A stretch of DNA of 31,982 nucleotides from an uncultured Lachnospiraceae bacterium (GCA_900550235.1 URRQ01000027.1:1-31982); one strand, 5' to 3'. Positions 7,460 through 14,201 are shown, counted from the stretch's first letter. Notes: generated from the letters alone by a model not told the origin. Numbers and translations are program-made.

Positions 7460-8485
7460 ATGTGGACGAGTCGCATACTGTTTTGGGTATTACTTTTCCT
7501 ATGGGGAATTCTTTCGTTTGGGAGTTATCATAATCTATCAGAACTGGAAGGACAGGTTGGATTTTATTATACAGATGAAACTATCACAAGGGAGGAACTA
7601 GAAGACTTTTGGGAAAATGCTTCGGAGAAAGAAAAAAAGGAAATACAGGATATTGCACTATATAGAATAGAAGAAAAGCGTATGCTTTCAAATTGTGATC
7701 TGAACCGGACAACAGAGGCAGAATTGGTAGAACTAGCAGGAAATATGCAGTTGGCGGCAGGAGATTGCCTTTTGCAAGGGAATTTTGTTGCAGCAAATGA
7801 TCGGAAGGGGTGTGTTTTGAGTAAAGAAACGGCATACCAACTTTTCGGGACGGTAAAGCCTATAGGAGAAACGATATGGATCTTGCAGACAGAAGAAGAG
7901 CAGATTCATAAAGTTCCTTATGAGGTACGCGGAGTTCTGAACCGGAAGGACTCTCTCTGTATGATTCAATCAGAGCGAGAAAGTTATCCGTATATTCGGG
8001 TGAAAGCAAAAGGCGTTCCATTGTCGCTTGTGAAACAAAGGCTGGCAGGACTGCTCCCGGGAGAGACGTCTTGGTATAGTGAAAGTGATTTTTATATTGG
8101 AATCGGATGCTTTATACTTTCTCTCCCGGTGTGGGTGCTGTTGTACCAATTTATCAGGTGGGGAAGACAAGTTATTAGGACGATGAAAACTTCAGTTTGG
8201 CGTGAAGTGTGGAAGTGCGGTCTTGTGATTGTCGGTATTGTATTAGCTTTTGGAATTGTAAAAATGGGCGTTCGATTTTCGGATGATTATATCCCAACTG
8301 CCTGGTCAGATTTTGAGTTCTGGGGCGAACTTTTTCGACAAAAAATAGAAATGATGCGTATATTGGTAAAAAAGGAATGGCATTGGACAGATATGGATAT
8401 GTTTCGAAATTTGGGATGGTGCATGTTATGTTCGATGGCGGGAAGTACTCTTTTTCTTTCTTTAGAAAAAAATAAGAATAAATGA
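7460..8485 (+). CDS. Membrane protein with MacB-core-like extracytoplasmic domain
   Basis: The product has 341 residues: one N-terminal membrane helix (about 5-22), an outside domain of about 185 residues, and three further helices (about 211-232, 250-267 and near 320-335). The outside part contains GDCLLQGNFVAANDRKGCVLSKETAYQLFG and then VPYEVRGVL. This resembles the periplasmic core of MacB/FtsX permeases, where a new component is recorded as present, followed by a VVGV-type strand. It may be the permease half of an adaptor/permease pair with the HlyD-like protein. No ABC ATPase is next to it; it may have been lost in the nearby deletion. No clear ribosome binding site is seen, so translation is probably coupled to the gene ending five bases before. 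The similarity is moderate. Confidence 0.55.
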   Translation: MWTSRILFWVLLFLWGILSFGSYHNLSELEGQVGFYYTDETITREELEDFWENASEKEKKEIQDIALYRIEEKRMLSNCDLNRTTEAELVELAGNMQLAAGDCLLQGNFVAANDRKGCVLSKETAYQLFGTVKPIGETIWILQTEEEQIHKVPYEVRGVLNRKDSLCMIQSERESYPYIRVKAKGVPLSLVKQRLAGLLPGETSWYSESDFYIGIGCFILSLPVWVLLYQFIRWGRQVIRTMKTSVWREVWKCGLVIVGIVLAFGIVKMGVRFSDDYIPTAWSDFEFWGELFRQKIEMMRILVKKEWHWTDMDMFRNLGWCMLCSMAGSTLFLSLEKNKNK

Positions 8486-8515
8486 TTGGAAATTTGGAAG
8501 GTCGTATGATAAGAT
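8486..8515 (+). promoter_or_regulatory. Weak candidate promoter for the PH-domain pair
   Basis: TTGGAA (8486-8491) and TAAGAT (8510-8515) are 18 bases apart, beginning at the last codon of the previous gene. Both elements depart from consensus, so this is only a possible start site for the next two genes. Confidence 0.3.
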
Positions 8516-8554
8516 TTTTCTATCTAATACTTTAACATGCTAAAGGAGGGGAAT

Positions 8555-9040
8555 ATGAAATACGAGAGACTTTCAAAGAGAGCGCTTGGGTGTATGTATA
8601 CGGCAGAAATCATTGGAGATGTGATTTTTCTTATTATAATTGGTGTAGTAAATTATTATTGGTTGATTCCGAAAGACATTCAAATAGGAAAAATCATTTC
8701 CCTCATATTAGCTGCATATGCAGTTGCTGCTATGGTGATCGAACCTTATTTTCGTTATCACAGATATCGCTACAGTATCAATGAGGAATGTATCGATATC
8801 AAAGAAGGATATCTTTTTGTGAAGAGAAATATTGTTCCGATCGAGCGTCTTCATAAGCTTGAGATGGCAAAAGGTCCGATCGATCAGATGTTTCATGTGG
8901 CAAAAGTGACCGTAACAACGGCAGGCGGTGATGTGACACTGCGTTTTCTTGATGAAGAAAAGGCAGAGCAGATTGCAGAAAGCTTGAGACAGCGTATTAA
9001 CGAGATTGTGAAAGAGCAGAGGAAAGAAGATGGAGCATAA
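8555..9040 (+). CDS. PH domain-containing membrane protein (YdbS-like)
   Basis: This is a 161-residue protein with two membrane helices near the N terminus (about 17-35 and 45-65) followed by a bacterial PH domain (bPH2, former DUF304). The visible pattern is RYRYSINEECIDIKEGYLFVKRNIVPIERLHKLEMAKGPI and then VAKVTVTTAGGDVTLRFL. In B. subtilis the ydbS-ydbT pair is linked to resistance to certain bacteriocins. An in-frame ATG at 8537 exists, but AAAGGAGGGG at 8542-8551 clearly serves the ATG at 8555. The gene overlaps the next one by 11 bases, so they are translated together and the products probably work as a complex in the membrane. Confidence 0.82.
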   Translation: MKYERLSKRALGCMYTAEIIGDVIFLIIIGVVNYYWLIPKDIQIGKIISLILAAYAVAAMVIEPYFRYHRYRYSINEECIDIKEGYLFVKRNIVPIERLHKLEMAKGPIDQMFHVAKVTVTTAGGDVTLRFLDEEKAEQIAESLRQRINEIVKEQRKEDGA

Positions 9041-10511
9041 TATTCGATTTCGCAATCACATTTCTGTTGTTTTGGAACAGTTGGGAGCAATGTCGGGTGT
9101 GATTTTTGTTCTCTGCCTGACAAATGTAGATGAAGTGATCGGATTTTTGGAAAATGGTACAACAGAAGATGTGAATATGACAGCTTTGATCGGAGGAGGA
9201 ATCGTGTTTGGTATTCTTGTTCTGACTTGTCTGTATCAGTTGGTGATATGGGCGAAAACCTATATCTCTATTTGTGACAATAGTATTGTGATAGAGAAGA
9301 ACACGATCAACAAGAAGAAAAATACGATCGGTATTAAAAATATTTCCAATGTAAATACAGAACAGAATCTGTTTGAGATGCTGATGGGGACTTGCAAGGT
9401 AAAGCTGGATACGAATAGTTTGTCAACGGCAGAACAAACAGATGTGAAAATTGTATTGAAAAAAGCCGATGCAGAACAATTTCGCAGTTATTTGATGAAA
9501 CTGATGCGGCAAAGCAAAGGGGAAACAGTAACGCAGGAAGAGGAAAGTGGAGAGGAATTATGGAACTATGAAGCGGAGTTTGGAGACATTCTTGCGCATG
9601 GATTTCTATCTATCAATATTTTCTCTGTGCTGGTTGCAATCGGAACTTTGGTCGGTGTAGTCGGAATGATATCGATGGCGATAGAAAAACTCAGCATCGG
9701 CGAAAGCATTTTGGGAATGATACTAAGTTTTGTATTGGCAGTAATTATGTGTATGACTGCGATTCGAGATATTTTGAAAGGATTTGTCCGATATTATGGA
9801 TTTAAGATTGCTCGAAGAGGAGATAAGCTATATATTCGTTACGGATTGTTTAAAAAAGTAAACTATACGATTCCGGTTGAAAAAATTAACGGTTTAATTT
9901 TGCGCCAATCTTTGACAGCAAGAATAGCCGGTCGATATATGGCAGAGATTATTAATATTGGTATGGGCGATGATGAAGCGGAAGCAGAGGCATTTCTATT
10001 CCCATATTGTAAAAAAGATGTGATGCATATAAGAATGAAAGAATTTCTTCCGGAATTGGAAGAGACAATCCAAATGGAGTACCATAGGCAGACGATGAAG
10101 ACGTGGAGTGCTTGGCTATGTCCGATCGCGATGTATATGTTATTCATTGGAACCGGAACAATAATAGCTTTGGCTTATTCTTCTGAATATAAAATTTGGA
10201 TTGCAGTCGGAAGTGGATTATTCAGTTTATGGTGTTTGATGCTGTTGGTGTTGTACTATATAACTGCTGGAAGTACTTTTGGGGAAGAGTATATAATGAG
10301 TGTCAGTGGATTTTTTGTGAAAAGATATTGTTTTGTTTCTTATAAAAAAATTCAGTATGTAGAATTAAAGCAAAATCCGTTGGCGAAATGTATGAAAATA
10401 CAAAAGGGCGAGATATATCTTTTGGCATCAGCGAAAAATCGTGTGCAGAATCTGCCTTATTTTTCCGAGGAAGATGGAGAAATTATAAAAGAAAAAATAT
10501 TAAAACGATAA
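9030..10511 (+). CDS. PH domain-containing membrane protein (YdbT-like)
   Basis: This 493-residue membrane protein repeats the helix-pair plus PH-domain unit about three times, as YdbT proteins do. Helix pairs lie near 14-32 and 50-72, near 195-215 and 228-245, and near 365-385 and 388-412. PH cores include NTINKKKNTIGIKNISNVNTEQN, GDKLYIRYGLFKKVNYTIPVEKINGLIL and a last one around FVKRYCFVSYKKIQYVELKQNPLA. The start lies inside the end of the ydbS-like gene, in another frame, with AGAGGAAAGAAG upstream. Together the two probably form a membrane complex of unknown activity. After its stop comes a gap of 262 bases containing the GC-richer hairpin island and a terminator. Confidence 0.82.
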   Translation: MEHNIRFRNHISVVLEQLGAMSGVIFVLCLTNVDEVIGFLENGTTEDVNMTALIGGGIVFGILVLTCLYQLVIWAKTYISICDNSIVIEKNTINKKKNTIGIKNISNVNTEQNLFEMLMGTCKVKLDTNSLSTAEQTDVKIVLKKADAEQFRSYLMKLMRQSKGETVTQEEESGEELWNYEAEFGDILAHGFLSINIFSVLVAIGTLVGVVGMISMAIEKLSIGESILGMILSFVLAVIMCMTAIRDILKGFVRYYGFKIARRGDKLYIRYGLFKKVNYTIPVEKINGLILRQSLTARIAGRYMAEIINIGMGDDEAEAEAFLFPYCKKDVMHIRMKEFLPELEETIQMEYHRQTMKTWSAWLCPIAMYMLFIGTGTIIALAYSSEYKIWIAVGSGLFSLWCLMLLVLYYITAGSTFGEEYIMSVSGFFVKRYCFVSYKKIQYVELKQNPLAKCMKIQKGEIYLLASAKNRVQNLPYFSEEDGEIIKEKILKR

Positions 10512-10699
10512 TTTGCGAAAAAATAGTGGAAAAATTTTCAATATCAAAAGAAGATGCAGAAAAATATATGAGTAAATATTGATGATGTGAATGCAGGCTT
10601 GTTCTGCAAGCGACAGTTCTTCGCCAGCTCGAAAACTGCTAAGTTACGCCAAGCCATTCATAGCCCTAACGGGCTATTTCATGTCGGCTGTCGCCGAAT
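10512..10699 (+). other. Intergenic region with possible gene remnant and GC-richer hairpin island
   Basis: Right after the ydbT-like stop, one frame reads CEKIVEKFSISKEDAEKYMSKY and then stop (ending 10582). It looks like the tail of a protein but has no start or ribosome binding site. From about 10590 the base composition becomes clearly richer in G+C than the flanks. Three small hairpins follow: GCTTG/CAAGC (10597-10611), TAGCCC/GGGCTA (10661-10676) and TCGGC/GCCGA (10684-10697). CGACAG (10611-10616) can also pair with CTGTCG (10688-10693), closing the whole. The frame through the island is open for about 40 codons. It may be a structured RNA or the remains of a mobile element; I cannot tell which. 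Confidence 0.35.
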
Positions 10700-10759
10700 A
10701 AAAGAGCAATAATAAACGCCCTTACAAGTAAACTTGCAGGGCGTTATTATCACTCTTTT
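10700..10759. terminator. Long bidirectional terminator after rubrerythrin
   Basis: An almost perfect inverted repeat spans 10700-10729 and 10732-10759, built around AACGCCCT/AGGGCG and extended by AAAAGAG/CTCTTTT. On the minus strand the stem ends in TTTATTATT-type sequence, suited to ending rubrerythrin transcripts. It also faces read-through from the ydbT side. Confidence 0.8.
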
Positions 10760-10773
10760 GCTTGGCTTGTAGC

Positions 10774-11316
10774 TTAGCCGAAGTATCTCTGAAGAAGTCC
10801 TTCGAATGCTTTTCCGTGGCGAGCTTCGTCTCTAGCCATTTCATGAACTGTATCGTGAATAGCGTCAAGGTTAGCAGCTTTTGCACGTTTTGCAAGGTCG
10901 AATTTACCTGCTGTTGCACCGTTTTCAGCTTCTACTCTCATTTCAAGGTTTTTCTTTGTGCTATCTGTTACAACTTCACCTAATAATTCAGCGAATTTAG
11001 CAGCGTGTTCAGCTTCTTCGTAAGCAGCTTTTTCCCAGTATAAACCGATCTCTGGGTATCCTTCTCTATGAGCAACTCTTGCCATTGCAAGGTACATACC
11101 TACTTCTGAGCATTCACCTTCAAAGTTAGCTCTTAAATCAGCGATGATGTCTTCACTTACACCCTGAGCAACACCTACAACGTGTTCTGCAGCCCAAGTT
11201 CTTTCGCCTACCATTTCTTTGAATTTATCAGCTCCAACGTGGCACTGTGGACATTCAGCTGGTGCAGCTTCTCCTTCGTAAACATATCCGCATACTGTAC
11301 ATACAAATTTTTTCAT
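10774..11316 (-). CDS. rbr: Reverse-type rubrerythrin (N-terminal rubredoxin domain)
   Basis: This is a cytoplasmic peroxide reductase of anaerobes that uses electrons from NADH oxidoreductases through rubredoxin to reduce H2O2, and often O2. The first 35 residues are a rubredoxin-like iron site with two CxxC pairs (C6/C9 and C22/C25). The rest is a ferritin-like four-helix bundle with a di-iron site in EGECSEVGMYLA, the EEAEHAAKF segment, VEAENGA and DEARHGKAF. Rubredoxin at the N terminus marks the reverse rubrerythrin group known from Clostridium. The product is 180 residues. AAAGGAGA precedes the ATG. Codon choice is strongly biased, which suggests high expression. A PerR-like operator covers the predicted transcription start, and perR lies immediately upstream on the same strand. 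Confidence 0.93.
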   Translation of the reverse strand: MKKFVCTVCGYVYEGEAAPAECPQCHVGADKFKEMVGERTWAAEHVVGVAQGVSEDIIADLRANFEGECSEVGMYLAMARVAHREGYPEIGLYWEKAAYEEAEHAAKFAELLGEVVTDSTKKNLEMRVEAENGATAGKFDLAKRAKAANLDAIHDTVHEMARDEARHGKAFEGLLQRYFG

Positions 11317-11355
11317 GATAAAATCTCCTTTTCTTATTTGAATTTTTTATTTAAC

Positions 11356-11409
11356 AAAATCAGTAACAATTACTGATTTTAATTTACCACAATTTGATTT
11401 AAATGTCAA
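11356..11409 (-). promoter_or_regulatory. Rubrerythrin promoter with overlapping PerR-type operator
   Basis: On the minus strand TTGACA (11409-11404) and TAAATT (11386-11381) are 17 bases apart. Immediately downstream lies a perfect inverted repeat with 11-base arms, AAAATCAGTAA (11356-11366) and its complement (11370-11380), separated by CAA. The repeat covers the expected transcription start, the position of a repressor site. Its core TAACAATTACT recurs upstream of perR. Confidence 0.7.
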
Positions 11410-11417
11410 CTATTATT

Positions 11418-11804
11418 TTACTTCTTTGAACATTTTTCACATTTTCCAAAAAACATGATGCTGTGGCTATCAATCTGTCCATCAAAATTTTTTTCAGCCA
11501 TTTCGTTAATAAAACTGCTTTCCGGCATATCAATGTCCAGTACAGATCCACATTCTTTGCAAAAGAAGTGACAATGTGGTTCGGTAATCCCGTCGAAACG
11601 GTCTCCACCATCCGGTGTTGAAATTTTAATTGCCTCTCCAAGTTCTGTTAAAAGATTAAGGTTTCGGTAAACAGTTCCTAAACTAATATTAGGGAAATCT
11701 TTTTTTACTTCGGTATAAACAGTATCAGCAGTAGGATGCTCCCTGGTTGATGCGAGATACCTTTTGATGGACTCTCTTTGTCGGCTATATTTAATTGCTG
11801 GCAT
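11418..11804 (-). CDS. perR: Fur-family peroxide regulator, PerR-like
   Basis: This is a metal-dependent repressor that senses H2O2 through oxidation of histidines at its regulatory metal site. It has 128 residues: a winged helix in the first 80 (REHPTADTVYTEVKKDFPNISLGTVYRNLNLL) and a dimer/metal domain. The residues matching the B. subtilis PerR sensor site are present: H23, D71 (in DRFDG), H77, H79, and an Asp at 90 or 92. The structural zinc site is two CxxC pairs (C82/C85 and C122/C125). AGGGAGGA sits five bases before the start. It lies directly upstream of rubrerythrin, and both control regions carry the same TAACAATTACT core, so autoregulation and control of rubrerythrin are likely. 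Fur or Zur is a less likely alternative because of the Asp in the sensor site. Confidence 0.85.
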   Translation of the reverse strand: MPAIKYSRQRESIKRYLASTREHPTADTVYTEVKKDFPNISLGTVYRNLNLLTELGEAIKISTPDGGDRFDGITEPHCHFFCKECGSVLDIDMPESSFINEMAEKNFDGQIDSHSIMFFGKCEKCSKK

Positions 11805-11831
11805 AGGGTCCTCCCTTCATTCTAATAATAA

Positions 11832-11842
11832 TAACAATTACT
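11832..11842. promoter_or_regulatory. Second PerR-type operator core upstream of perR
   Basis: TAACAATTACT is identical to the core of the operator before rubrerythrin and lies 28 bases upstream of the perR start codon, in an AT-rich stretch. It suggests negative autoregulation. Confidence 0.55.
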
Positions 11843-12027
11843 AAAACTATATTATAAAAAAAAGAAAGCTTTGTCAATATGTGCAGACAAGAATTTTAGA
11901 AAAAATTCCTAGAGAAGCTATTGACAATTTCAGTAATATACAAATTGCACAAAAGTTTGGCTTTTTGTTGAAGGTTGTATTTTTTTGTCCAAAATTGTAT
12001 TTTTAGTATTCAACACCAAAAATAAAC

Positions 12028-12264
12028 TTATCCACATGTTATACATGTAGAAATATGTGGAAAAATGAGTTTTACACAGAGTTATCCACATTATCCACAA
12101 TATTTGGGATAAAATGTGGGGATAAATTTTGGGGATAAAAAGAACGGATGTTTTGTGAACTAATCATGAAATTAAGTGTATGTCGAAAAAAACAGAAAAT
12201 AACCTTGACTTTTTAATAGTCAAAAATTAAACAAAGATGTATATACAATTAGGGATGGGGATAA
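12028..12264. other. DnaA-box cluster in a 567-base intergenic region
   Basis: The gap between perR and the DUF1858 gene holds three exact DnaA boxes, TTATCCACA, at 12028-12036, 12082-12090 and 12091-12099, the last two directly adjacent. Three boxes with one mismatch lie in the opposite direction (TGGGGATAA at 12117-12125, 12130-12138 and 12256-12264), with a weaker one (TTGGGATAA) at 12104-12112. The copies at 12104, 12117 and 12130 repeat every 13 bases. The surroundings are very AT-rich, and a Spo0A-box-like TGTCGAA lies at 12181-12187. Genes on both sides run mostly in the same direction and dnaA is absent, so this looks like a regulatory DnaA-binding cluster rather than the chromosomal origin. 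The rest of the gap (11843-12027) shows only two TTGTATTTTT repeats at 11975 and 11995. Confidence 0.65.
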
Positions 12265-12285
12265 AAAAATAATTTTTAGCATGTA

Positions 12286-12314
12286 TTGATAATTTTTTTA
12301 AAAGGTATTATAAT
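12286..12314 (+). promoter_or_regulatory. Sigma-A promoter of the DUF1858 gene
   Basis: TTGATA (12286-12291) and TATAAT (12309-12314) are 17 bases apart and about 58 bases before the start codon. Confidence 0.7.
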
Positions 12315-12371
12315 TAGAACCGCTAATGTAAAAAATATAGAACGTTAAATACAATAAAAGGAGGCGTCACA

Positions 12372-12581
12372 ATGGCAGCAGTAATTACAAAAGACATGAC
12401 AATTGGACAAATAATTTCTGAACATCCAGAAGTAGCACCAATTCTTATGGAAGCAGGTATGCATTGCCTTGGATGTCCGGCATCTCAGGCTGAGACATTA
12501 ACAGAAGCAGCAATCGTACACGGACTTGATGGAGATTTATTATTAGAAAAAATCAATGCATTTTTAGCAGCTAATGCATAA
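12372..12581 (+). CDS. DUF1858 small redox-disulfide protein
   Basis: This is a 69-residue protein of the DUF1858 family, named for the redox disulfide motif of proteins often associated with hybrid-cluster protein genes. The pattern ITKDMTIGQIISEHPEVAPILMEAGMHCLGCPASQAETLTEAA, with a CxxC pair (C32/C35), covers almost the whole product. It is cytoplasmic and may bind a metal or act as a thiol switch; its reaction is unknown. AAAGGAGG precedes the ATG by eight bases. Strong codon bias and a good promoter suggest high expression. It is a single gene ended by a terminator shared with mecA. The hybrid-cluster protein itself is not in the window. Confidence 0.88.
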   Translation: MAAVITKDMTIGQIISEHPEVAPILMEAGMHCLGCPASQAETLTEAAIVHGLDGDLLLEKINAFLAANA

Positions 12582-12592
12582 GAAAATTCATA

Positions 12593-12641
12593 AAAAAGGT
12601 GTGGAGAAGAGTCATCTGACAATTTTCCACACCCTTTTTTA
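12593..12641. terminator. Bidirectional terminator between DUF1858 and mecA
   Basis: Arms AAAAAAGGTGTGGA (12593-12606) and its near-complement (12626-12641, one bulged base) form a stem flanked by A and T runs on both sides, suited to both convergent genes. Confidence 0.8.
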
Positions 12642-12654
12642 TTTTGCATAGTAA

Positions 12655-13392
12655 TTAAATGGACGCCAATTTTTGTACAGCGTCTTTTGAAACGATCAAT
12701 TCACAATGTTCTTCCAGATATGCTAAAGTAGCGCCGTCCGCTTTTTCCAAAGATGCATATTCAGTAAGCATGTTACAAACTCGATTAAAATCATTGAGAG
12801 TATGTTCTGATTGTGAGAGTACGAGAATATATACATCATCTTTTGCATCTTTATATAAGGAATTAGCCCCATAGTACATACCTGCAAGCAAATGTGACGC
12901 ATGGATCACACTATCCAGAGAATCAAATATAAATAGACGAACTTCAGGAGATTTCACGGAAGCGTTTTCCGTTTCCTCTGTATCCATTGATTCAGGTTGT
13001 TTGGCGACGGCTTCTTTCACTTTATCGAGTAAATCGAGAAAATGTTCTGCTCCCTCCAATTTGTCGAGAACATTCTGCATCTTATTGTTTGTATTCTCTG
13101 AAAGCGAAGGGGCAAATTTAGAGAAACGTGCATCCAGTTCTTCTGGATTATCCACTTTTGTAATTATCAGTACGATACAATCGGAAGAAGTTGGGATTGC
13201 TTCAATCATAAGAGGAGCATCGTCTGCTTCAAAACCGAATTCGTGGGCTGCCTGCTGTATCATATCATGGAAAAGTGATTTTGCCTTCTCAGATCCGTAG
13301 GCCAGTTCGCTTATTTTTAATTCTCTGTCGGCCAAATCGGCACGGGTCAAAGTACAGCGGATTTGGTTATCACTAATTTTTTCAATCTTCAT
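12655..13392 (-). CDS. mecA: Adaptor protein MecA
   Basis: MecA brings substrates to the ClpC ATPase and activates it for degradation by ClpCP. In Bacillus it targets ComK and also affects Spo0A. The product is 245 residues with the typical N-terminal substrate-binding part (MKIEKISDNQIRCTLTRADL), a Ser/Glu-rich linker around 130-150, and a C-terminal ClpC-binding part (VRLFIFDSLDSVIHASHLL...YYGANSLYKDAKDDVYILVL). An upstream extension of 13 residues is open, but AGGAAGTG before the ATG at 13392, together with family similarity beginning there, fixes the start. A promoter (TTTACA, 17 bases, TATACT) lies just upstream, back to back with the promoter of the candidate RNA. Confidence 0.92.
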   Translation of the reverse strand: MKIEKISDNQIRCTLTRADLADRELKISELAYGSEKAKSLFHDMIQQAAHEFGFEADDAPLMIEAIPTSSDCIVLIITKVDNPEELDARFSKFAPSLSENTNNKMQNVLDKLEGAEHFLDLLDKVKEAVAKQPESMDTEETENASVKSPEVRLFIFDSLDSVIHASHLLAGMYYGANSLYKDAKDDVYILVLSQSEHTLNDFNRVCNMLTEYASLEKADGATLAYLEEHCELIVSKDAVQKLASI

Positions 13393-13436
13393 AGAATCAC
13401 TTCCTATCTGCCAATAAAAATACTTACTCAATTATT

Positions 13437-13465
13437 AGTATAAACAAAAACGAAAAATATGTAAA
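13437..13465 (-). promoter_or_regulatory. mecA promoter
   Basis: On the minus strand TTTACA (13465-13460) and TATACT (13442-13437) are separated by 17 bases, ending 45 bases from the mecA start codon. Confidence 0.6.
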
Positions 13466-13483
13466 GAAAATTAGAAAAAATAC

Positions 13484-13512
13484 TTGCAAAGCGAATGCGG
13501 AGTCTATATAAT
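13484..13512 (+). promoter_or_regulatory. Strong promoter of the candidate RNA at 13519
   Basis: TTGCAA (13484-13489) and TATAAT (13507-13512) are 17 bases apart. The predicted start, 13518-13520, coincides with the first base of a perfect inverted repeat whose other arm is 208 bases further on. Confidence 0.7.
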
Positions 13513-13518
13513 GGCTAA

Positions 13519-13755
13519 TACAAGAAGATAGTCTTTCCGGTAACTATGTATCTATGTAGAGGAGGGATATATTTTTCGAAAATAATTTACAGTCAAAAGT
13601 TCTTAATAAAAAATCTTGTAACAAATCTAAATTATCTGTAATTTGCAGTGAGGCAAAATCGAATGTAACATCAGTCATTTCCGACAAAGCATCAACGCAC
13701 TAAGCACAGAATAATAGATAAAAAAATGACACTATTAATGGACTATCTTCTTGTC
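13519..13755 (+). ncRNA. Candidate structured small RNA closed by a 14-bp stem
   Basis: A good promoter starts transcription at the first base of ACAAGAAGATAGTC (13520-13533), whose exact complement lies at 13741-13754. The intervening 207 bases contain further pairing, for example TATCTAT near the 5' arm with ATAGATA near the 3' arm, and a small TTTGC/GCAAA hairpin in the middle. No convincing gene is inside: a 45-codon frame follows a GAGGAGGG sequence but has only ATA or ATT as start. The overall shape, with 5' and 3' ends joined in one long rod of about 235 bases, recalls 6S RNA, but I do not recognise its conserved core. It may instead be a long leader of the next gene. A mobile element is less likely because no target duplication flanks the repeats. 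Confidence 0.5.
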
Positions 13756-13864
13756 AGCCTGGAGGATATTTTTATCATTTTTACCAAATAATATATCATA
13801 TTTTTATACTTTCTTTTGGAAAAGATATCCTTGGGCCATAGTTGCCAAGAGAAAGGAAACAATT

Positions 13865-14086
13865 ATGCAGGAAGATGAAAAAGCATATCGCGACTTATTT
13901 GCGGAATTATCTGAATTTGAACGTTATGGGATCCATATGCGGATCGATGGAGAATGTGCGAGTCCGCTTCAGATCGCGGCAGCTCATATGGTAAAAGAAA
14001 AGTCTACATATATGAGAGATTATATTTTAGATGAGGACGGGCATGTAGAAGAACTCTGTTTCAATAAGGTGAAAAGTTTGAATTAA
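13865..14086 (+). CDS. Small conserved-looking protein of unknown function
   Basis: This 73-residue acidic, soluble protein begins MQEDEKAYRDLFAELSEFERYGIHMRIDGECASPLQIAAAHM. I do not recognise the family. The frame is open back to 13751, but AGAAAGGAAAC ends just before the ATG at 13865, and the residues before it look like non-coding AT-rich DNA. It has no membrane segment and one Cys. It follows the candidate RNA by about 110 bases, which holds no clear promoter, so it may be transcribed from 13519. Composition and codon use fit a real gene. Confidence 0.6.
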   Translation: MQEDEKAYRDLFAELSEFERYGIHMRIDGECASPLQIAAAHMVKEKSTYMRDYILDEDGHVEELCFNKVKSLN

Positions 14087-14127
14087 AATTACAATACCCC
14101 TCGTAAAAAGATGTAAATTTCTCCCTG

Positions 14128-14144
14128 TGGCGAAAAATGTCGAA
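14128..14144 (+). promoter_or_regulatory. Tandem Spo0A-box-like sites
   Basis: TGGCGAA (14128-14134) and TGTCGAA (14138-14144) both fit the Spo0A box TGNCGAA and are spaced by 10 bases, about one helical turn. They lie just upstream of the promoter of the GH18 gene, a position typical of activation. Single boxes occur by chance in AT-rich DNA; the pair in tandem is more convincing. Confidence 0.5.
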
Positions 14145-14151
14145 ATTCCTA

Positions 14152-14180
14152 ATGACGTACGCTTTGATTATTGATATAAT
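14152..14180 (+). promoter_or_regulatory. Promoter of the GH18 gene
   Basis: ATGACG (14152-14157) and TATAAT (14175-14180) are 17 bases apart, with the -10 element 21 bases before the start codon. Confidence 0.55.
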
Positions 14181-14201
14181 AGGTAAGATAGGAGGTGCGG
14201 C

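Noticed and set aside
10388..10582. A 64-residue gene overlapping the end of the ydbT-like gene
   Set aside because: The first two thirds lie in an alternative frame of ydbT; only the last 20 or so residues look protein-like and have no start.
12028..12264. The DnaA-box cluster as the chromosomal origin
   Set aside because: dnaA, dnaN and rpmH are absent, and the genes left and right run mostly in the same direction, whereas leading-strand bias would switch at an origin. Without whole-genome skew this is not final.
13565..13702. A 45-codon peptide gene after GAGGAGGG inside the candidate RNA
   Set aside because: Only ATA or ATT is available as start codon, and an open frame of this length is expected by chance in AT-rich DNA.
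13520..13754. A MITE or other mobile element with 14-bp terminal inverted repeats
   Set aside because: The flanking bases show no target duplication, and a consensus promoter directs transcription exactly to the first repeat, which fits an RNA better.
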